Assembly (NCBI RefSeq): GCF_047425875.1
Contig: NZ_CP179727.1
Coordinates: 682,001 to 746,000, forward strand
Length of the DNA: 64,000 nucleotides
Source: Macrococcoides animalis
Lineage (GTDB): Bacteria; Bacillota; Bacilli; Staphylococcales; Staphylococcaceae
Direction: 5' to 3'
The notes under the pieces are model-generated. The model was not told the origin of the DNA. It ran no database searches and saw only the letters and a list, made by a program, of their open reading frames with translations. The translations under genes were made by a program, and so were the position numbers. This document shows, one piece after another, positions 59,089-64,000 of this stretch; position 1 is the stretch's first letter, and every line of letters begins with the position of its first letter.

Positions 59089-60765
59089 TCATCCTCTATA
59101 ACCATAATAAGATTCTGCTTGTCCCTTTGTAATATATCCATTCAGAATATCTGATTCTACTAAACTTTTATCTCGATTTTTAGGATCTCCATAACCCCCT
59201 CCTGTTGCAGTTTGAAGTACCACTTTATCTCCTTTATTTAACTTATATTGATTGTATTTACCAAATGGCCCGTCAGTAGTCCCATCTGCTTTTTCAATAT
59301 AGAATTGATTATTAGAACCATCTAGCCCACCAGCTGTGCCCCAGACATTTGTCTTAAATCTTCCGAAACTGCCTGTGAAAAATTGGCCGTCAGTTAATGC
59401 TATATAACTTCTAATAAGTCCTGGGCCCCCTCTATGTTTGCCAGCACCCTGTCCATCTGTTCTCAGACTAAATTCATCTACTCTTACACCATATGCAGTT
59501 TCAGCAACTTCAACAGGAACATTAAATGTTTCACCATCAAGAATACAGAATTGACCTGAATCACCATCAAAGTCTTTAGATGCTCCCCATCCTCCTGCTG
59601 AAGGTTCAACAATTAAGAAATTCTCCTGTGTATCGGGATCAACTCCACCCATAATTGCTACACATACACTCATTAAGTGCCCTGCTGTTAATTTATGCGG
59701 TAAATGTTCCGCTAAGCTTTTCCAAATTAATTCATTACCATATAACATTGATTCCCAGTACATAGAAACAGGAGCCGGACGTTGCGCTGATAATACTGAA
59801 GCTTCATCAGTAATAATTTCAAGGGGTCTAAAAGCTCCATCATTGACATCTTGAGAAGGATTAGTGATGGCCAGGAATATCGTTCTTACTGATGAAATTA
59901 ACCCTGTTTTAGAACTATTAATTGGACCTTGTACTTGTGGTGATGAACCTCTATAGTCACATATAAATTTGTTATCTGTAATAGTTAACTTCAACTTCAC
60001 TTTTAATTTTTCATCTGTTATACCATCATCATCAATATAATCTTCTATTTCAAAAACACCTTTCGGTAATTTTTTAATTTCATTTAAAGTAAGTTTTTCT
60101 CCTTGATCAAGGAAACGTTCCATACTTTCTAATATAGAAGCTGCACCATATTTATTACATAATTCTTTGATTCGTTTTTCACCTGTTCTAAGTGATGCAA
60201 CTTGTGCCCACAAATCGCCGATTGATAAATCTGGAAACCTTACGTTATGTTTAATTAAGTTAATAATCTCATTGTTGGCCACACCTTGATTAAATAGTTT
60301 TAAACAAGGGAACTGTAATCCTTCCTGATAAATATCAGTAGAGTTTGTTGACATTGAACCTGTATCTTTTCCACCAACTTCTGTCCAGTGCGCTTTATTT
60401 GCGGTAAATGCAATTAATCTATCATTTTCAAAAATCGGCATAACTAAACCAACATCACATAGATGGGAACCACCACCATTATAAGGATCATTAATTAAGT
60501 AAATGTCCCCCTCTTTAATATTATCTCCATGAATCTTGATTGTCTCTTTAACCATGAAAGAAAGCATCCCTATAAATCCTGTAACACCATTTCCTTGAGT
60601 AACAAGTTCACCTTTGCTATTTGTTAAACCACAGGCATAGTCTAATACTTCATAAATAATCGGACTCATTGAAGTATTAGCAAGTGATATAAACATCTCT
60701 TCTCCTGTAGAAATCAAAGAGTCTTTAATGACTTCATACGTAAATGGATCTGTTTTATAGTTCAT
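59089..60765 (-). CDS. hyuB: Hydantoinase/oxoprolinase subunit B
   Basis: About 558 residues of the HyuB family, the partner of HyuA in ATP-dependent ring-opening of hydantoins or 5-oxoproline (also found in carboxylases for acetone-type substrates). INDPYNGGGSHLCDVGLVMPIF (about 91-112) is the conserved metal/active-site block, and the C-terminal TATGGGYGDP is typical. The ATG of MNYKT, after GGAGGAG inside the end of hyuA, is chosen; the genes overlap by 11 bases. Confidence 0.88.
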   Translation of the reverse strand: MNYKTDPFTYEVIKDSLISTGEEMFISLANTSMSPIIYEVLDYACGLTNSKGELVTQGNGVTGFIGMLSFMVKETIKIHGDNIKEGDIYLINDPYNGGGSHLCDVGLVMPIFENDRLIAFTANKAHWTEVGGKDTGSMSTNSTDIYQEGLQFPCLKLFNQGVANNEIINLIKHNVRFPDLSIGDLWAQVASLRTGEKRIKELCNKYGAASILESMERFLDQGEKLTLNEIKKLPKGVFEIEDYIDDDGITDEKLKVKLKLTITDNKFICDYRGSSPQVQGPINSSKTGLISSVRTIFLAITNPSQDVNDGAFRPLEIITDEASVLSAQRPAPVSMYWESMLYGNELIWKSLAEHLPHKLTAGHLMSVCVAIMGGVDPDTQENFLIVEPSAGGWGASKDFDGDSGQFCILDGETFNVPVEVAETAYGVRVDEFSLRTDGQGAGKHRGGPGLIRSYIALTDGQFFTGSFGRFKTNVWGTAGGLDGSNNQFYIEKADGTTDGPFGKYNQYKLNKGDKVVLQTATGGGYGDPKNRDKSLVESDILNGYITKGQAESYYGYRG

Positions 60766-62806
60766 TATCTTCTCCTCCAATTTCAATGATTAAGTTACCG
60801 TATTTATCTTTAGCAGCAATATCGTTTTTATTGATGATTGTTGAAGTTGTCTTTTCTTCAATAATTGCTGGACCATCAATTTTTTCGTCTACATCAATAT
60901 ATGCCTTGTCATATACATTTATCTCAATCCAACCATCATTTTCAAAAAAAACTTTACGTTTTTCTTTTACTCTTTCACCATCTTGGTGTTCAACTTTTGA
61001 AATGTGAGGCTTGTCCAGTTTACCTAAGACTTGCACTTTAATATTTACGATTTCAGTACCATTTTCTAATAACTTATAAGAATACAAACGTTCATGACTT
61101 TCATGGAATGCATTGATTACTTCCTGAATATTCTTTTCGTTCAATTCTTCATTTGTAATAGGAATTTCAACAGTATGCTCCTGACCTACATAACGCATAT
61201 CTAAACTTTTAGAGAATACTACTTTGTCCTCATCCATGCCTTCAGAAGCAAGGACATCTGTTGCATGTTGGATTGTTGAAGTAAATTGTTCATTAAGATG
61301 TTTGAAATCAGCTTGATTTGTAGAAGTAAGGACCGTTTGTGAATAATCATGTCGTAAATCTGACATAAGCATACCCCATGAAGCAAATACAGATGCAGCA
61401 GCTGGAATAATCACTTTTTTCACACCTAATTCTCGGGCTAAATCTTGCGCATGCATTGGACCACCGCCACCTATTGCAACAAGAACAAAGTCTCGAGGAT
61501 CATATCCTTTACGGACAGAAATTAATTTTAAGGCATTTAACATATTTGAATTTGCGACTTTTACAATACCTGAAGCAATTTCTTCTGCATTCATATTTAA
61601 TTTTTCACCTAATGCTTGTTCAACATTTTCCTTCACATCGTCCAATTCAATCGCTGAATCAAAATTCTTTAAAGATAAACGTCCTAATACAACATTTGCA
61701 TCAGTCGTAGTTGGCTTCTTACCACCTTTACCATAACTTATCGGACCAGGCTCCGCTGCAGCAGAAAGAGGACCAACTCTAAATGAACCACTCTCGTCAA
61801 CCCATGCAATTGATCCTCCTCCATTACCTATTTCAATAATATCTACAACAGGTACTTTTAAAGGGTATCCTGCATATTGATCTGTTTTCTCCAAATGATA
61901 GTTTGTAGAGATTTTAACTTCTCCATCTTTCACTAATGAACACTTCGCAGTTGTACCACCTATGTCCAGTACTATTAAATTTCTCTCATCTAGCATATCA
62001 CCAATTATTTTTGCTCCGAATATACCAGCAACCGGTCCCGATTCAACCATATTAATCGGAACATCTTTAGCTACGTCAAAAGTACTCGTACCACCATTAG
62101 ACTGCATTATATAATTAAACTTCGATTCACGATTGGCGTTAATCTTCTCTTCTAAATTTTTTAAATAATGATTTGCTATTGGTTTGACATAGGCATTTAA
62201 TACGGCAGTAGAAGTACGTTCATATTCTCTCCATTCTTTACTTAAATCAGTAGACGTAGAAATGAACACCTCCGGCCATTTTTCATGTACATATTTTGCA
62301 ATCTTTCGTTCGTGTTCATTATTCTTATAACTATGTAAAAGCGAAATCGCAACTGCTTCTACACCCTCGTCTTTAAAATATTCGATAATATCATCAACTT
62401 CATCAAGATTTAATGGACTCAACACTTGACCATGAAGGTCTAATCGTTCTGATACCTCTTTTCTTAAATGACGGTCAATTAAAGCTGCTGGCTTTTTGTA
62501 ACGTATATTAAATAAATCAGGACGATTACCACGAGCTATTTCTAACACATCACGAAAACCTTTTGTAGTAATTAGACCAGTCTTAACACCTTTCTTCTCA
62601 GTCAAAGCATTTATCACGACAGTAGTACCGTGGAAGAACATTTCAATATCCTTAATATCAATATTTGCTTTATTTATAACATTAATAATACCTTCATCAA
62701 ATCTACCAGGTGTTGTATCTGATTTTTCAGTAATAATATTACCTTGATTATCTAGTGCAACTAAATCTGTAAAAGTACCCCCAATGTCTGTAGCAACTCT
62801 CATCAT
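60755..62806 (-). CDS. hyuA: Hydantoinase/oxoprolinase subunit A
   Basis: About 683 residues of the HyuA family with an actin-like ATP-binding fold: MRVATDIGGTFTDLVALD (start), FHGTTVVINAL (about 60), NMVESGPVAGIFGAK (about 263) and VLDIGGTTAKCSL (about 287). With HyuB it cleaves a cyclic amide at the expense of ATP. The start is the ATG after GGAGAG; two adjacent ATGs are possible. Follows the XRE-cupin regulator by 15 bases. 5-oxoproline, hydantoin or a related compound cannot be told apart from sequence. Confidence 0.88.
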   Translation of the reverse strand: MMRVATDIGGTFTDLVALDNQGNIITEKSDTTPGRFDEGIINVINKANIDIKDIEMFFHGTTVVINALTEKKGVKTGLITTKGFRDVLEIARGNRPDLFNIRYKKPAALIDRHLRKEVSERLDLHGQVLSPLNLDEVDDIIEYFKDEGVEAVAISLLHSYKNNEHERKIAKYVHEKWPEVFISTSTDLSKEWREYERTSTAVLNAYVKPIANHYLKNLEEKINANRESKFNYIMQSNGGTSTFDVAKDVPINMVESGPVAGIFGAKIIGDMLDERNLIVLDIGGTTAKCSLVKDGEVKISTNYHLEKTDQYAGYPLKVPVVDIIEIGNGGGSIAWVDESGSFRVGPLSAAAEPGPISYGKGGKKPTTTDANVVLGRLSLKNFDSAIELDDVKENVEQALGEKLNMNAEEIASGIVKVANSNMLNALKLISVRKGYDPRDFVLVAIGGGGPMHAQDLARELGVKKVIIPAAASVFASWGMLMSDLRHDYSQTVLTSTNQADFKHLNEQFTSTIQHATDVLASEGMDEDKVVFSKSLDMRYVGQEHTVEIPITNEELNEKNIQEVINAFHESHERLYSYKLLENGTEIVNIKVQVLGKLDKPHISKVEHQDGERVKEKRKVFFENDGWIEINVYDKAYIDVDEKIDGPAIIEEKTTSTIINKNDIAAKDKYGNLIIEIGGEDNEL

Positions 62807-62821
62807 AAATCTCTCCTTCAA

Positions 62822-63361
62822 TTAAAATAATTTCGGTGTTAACACACATAGAACTTTTGCAACATCTTTACCATTATTGATATACGAATGTTCTAAACTA
62901 GATGGATAATGAATAATCTCATCTGCTCTTACAAAATACTCCTTACCATTAACCTGGAAAGTCAATATTCCTTCCAGTACATGATAATGCTCCTCACCTT
63001 CATGTCGTGACACCTCACTTTGATCTCCAGGTTGAATTTCAATCATAAAAGATTCTAACTTACGATTATCAAATTCACTAGACGTTTTAATAAAACGTTG
63101 ATTAGAGTTTTCCAATTTAAATGATTTCACTTCACTAGGAATAATTTTAAAGTCCTCATTAACAGGTTGATCAAAAAATGCAGTAATATGTTCATCAAGT
63201 GCCTCTGCAATTTTATTTAGTGACGTAATCGCTAAAGACGATTCACCCCTTTCGACCTGAGATAAGAAGCTAACGGATAAACCCGTTGATTCAGCTAGTT
63301 CTTTCAAAGTAATCCCTTTAATCTTTCTAACTTGTTTAATACGTTCGGATATCTCCCTCAT
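62822..63361 (-). CDS. XRE-cupin transcriptional regulator
   Basis: A 179-residue regulator with an N-terminal HTH of the XRE type (about 5-60; GITLKELAESTGLSVSFLSQVERG) and a C-terminal cupin sensor (about 105-175; HEGEEHYHVLEGILTFQVNG and DEIIHYPSSLEHSYINNG). Such proteins usually repress the catabolic operon they head. A perfect inverted repeat in its promoter is the likely autoregulatory site. First gene of the hyu operon. Confidence 0.88.
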   Translation of the reverse strand: MREISERIKQVRKIKGITLKELAESTGLSVSFLSQVERGESSLAITSLNKIAEALDEHITAFFDQPVNEDFKIIPSEVKSFKLENSNQRFIKTSSEFDNRKLESFMIEIQPGDQSEVSRHEGEEHYHVLEGILTFQVNGKEYFVRADEIIHYPSSLEHSYINNGKDVAKVLCVLTPKLF

Positions 63362-63384
63362 ATTTCACCCTCACTATAATTTAT

Positions 63385-63399
63385 TACAGTTATACTGTA
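63385..63399. promoter_or_regulatory. Inverted repeat in the hyu operon promoter
   Basis: TACAGT-TAT-ACTGTA, 24 bases upstream of the regulator's start codon. It lies between a TTACAC -35-like box and an AT-rich -10 region on the minus strand. Confidence 0.6.
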
Positions 63400-63494
63400 T
63401 TTGTGTAATAATATACCACATTTAATTTAGAAAATAAAGAATGTTCTGATAATTATTCTTAATAAATATACTTATCATATATAAAATCACGAAA

Positions 63495-63524
63495 AAATGA
63501 ACTCAAAAAATTTTGAGTTCATTT
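63495..63524 (-). terminator. Terminator of the transaldolase-family gene
   Basis: Perfect 14-bp stem AAATGAACTCAAAA with a 2-base apex (opening to a larger loop) and TTTTTCG following on the minus strand. Confidence 0.8.
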
Positions 63525-63550
63525 CATATTTTTCATTTATTTAAAAATAC

Positions 63551-64000
63551 TTATAAATTATATAACTTCTTATCTTCACCAAAATTCTTACTCCAATCAT
63601 TTGTAAATGCATCCACAGCTATACTCACTGACGGCATCGATAATCCTTGTTCTAATACATCTGGGCTAACCGTTACAGCTTGCGATCCTGCCTTTATAGC
63701 CTTTACAACTTGCCCTACGTTTTTAAAGCTTGCTGCCATAATTCTTGATTGTGAACCAGATTCTTTAATATTTTTTGCAACAACTTCTATTACTTCTTCA
63801 GGATTCACATTAATATTTTCCATACGGTTATAATAAGGGATTAGATAATCAACTTTTGAAGCAACAGTTAGTAAAGCCTGAAAATCCGAGTATATAGCTG
63901 TCGCACTTACATTCTTATTTTTACTTTTTAAAGTATTCATTAATCTAATACCATCTGTTGAAACTGGAATCTTAATATATACTTCTTCATCTACATTTTT
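63551..64000 (-). CDS. Transaldolase / fructose-6-phosphate aldolase family (5' end outside)
   Basis: The last 149 codons of a gene that enters from beyond the right edge. Residues VYIKIPVSTDGIRLMNTLK, then SATAIYSDFQALLTVASKVDYLIPYYNRM and SRIMAASFKNVGQVVKAIKAGS match the TIM-barrel of small transaldolases/FSA enzymes; the Lys in KIPVS is the expected Schiff-base lysine. FSA-type proteins are about 215-230 residues, so about 70 residues are missing. It has its own terminator, which separates it from the hyu operon. Confidence 0.85.
   Translation of the reverse strand, partial: KNVDEEVYIKIPVSTDGIRLMNTLKSKNKNVSATAIYSDFQALLTVASKVDYLIPYYNRMENINVNPEEVIEVVAKNIKESGSQSRIMAASFKNVGQVVKAIKAGSQAVTVSPDVLEQGLSMPSVSIAVDAFTNDWSKNFGEDKKLYNL

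Overview
The window looks like chromosome of a low-GC Gram-positive coccus of the family Staphylococcaceae. An IsaB-like antigen, TcaA-like zinc-ribbon membrane proteins, a butA-type acetoin reductase, an Rsp/Rbf-like AraC regulator and AGGAGG-type ribosome sites all fit. Many DUF805 membrane paralogues and carbohydrate genes favour Macrococcus or a relative over Staphylococcus aureus, but this is inferred from gene content only. No rRNA, tRNA, CRISPR array, insertion sequence or phage module was seen. Most genes lie on the minus strand.

Layout. 1-623: a DUF805 gene with the fragment of a second copy behind it. 739-7776: an ABC importer operon (two permeases, binding lipoprotein, PHP metallohydrolase, HAD phosphatase, ATPase) next to a DeoR regulator, which looks like uptake and dephosphorylation of an organophosphate. 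7903-12939: a Cof phosphatase, 6-phospho-beta-glucosidase, beta-glucoside PTS and a divergent GntR regulator with a perfect operator palindrome. 12987-24110: a small-gene region rich in membrane and secreted proteins: two overlapping tiny membrane genes, four DUF805 genes, IsaB-like and other secreted proteins, a nonsense pseudogene, butA, six 82-bp tandem repeats, and a thiosulfate uptake pair (tsuA-tsuB). 24111-33564: MFS exporter plus M20 amidohydrolase, a large AraC regulator, a RecQ helicase fused to a phosphoribosyltransferase domain, a LysM-NlpC/P60 wall hydrolase and a PfkB kinase.

33739-39349: complete ribose operon rbsRKDACB with a readable promoter, cre site and operator. 39479-43521: an SF0329-family nonsense pseudogene, a DUF1541 lipoprotein behind a CsoR-like operator, another lipoprotein, DUF805, a second M20 enzyme and a monooxygenase-fold protein. 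43615-47944: a second beta-glucoside PTS/glucosidase operon controlled by LicT-type antitermination, with a complete RAT/terminator and a cre-overlapped promoter. 48053-54312: xylose operon xylA-xylB-transporter-mutarotase with a divergent AraC-type regulator. 54662-56854: two zinc-ribbon membrane proteins, the second TcaA-like. 57170-57353: a frameshifted CsbD-like relic. 57404-63361: XRE-cupin regulator, HyuA, HyuB, cupin and NCS1 permease, probably a hydantoin- or oxoproline-type catabolic operon. The window ends inside a transaldolase-family gene.

The main theme is carbon scavenging (beta-glucosides twice, ribose, xylose, an organophosphate and a cyclic amide), with control sites that can be read in the sequence: RbsR, GntR and XRE operators, LicT/RAT, cre, Rex-like and CsoR-like sites. 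The least explained items are the DUF805 expansion, the 82-bp hairpin repeats, a shared 21-bp direct-repeat box and the paired tiny membrane proteins. Three genes have been lost recently, two by single Trp-to-stop changes.
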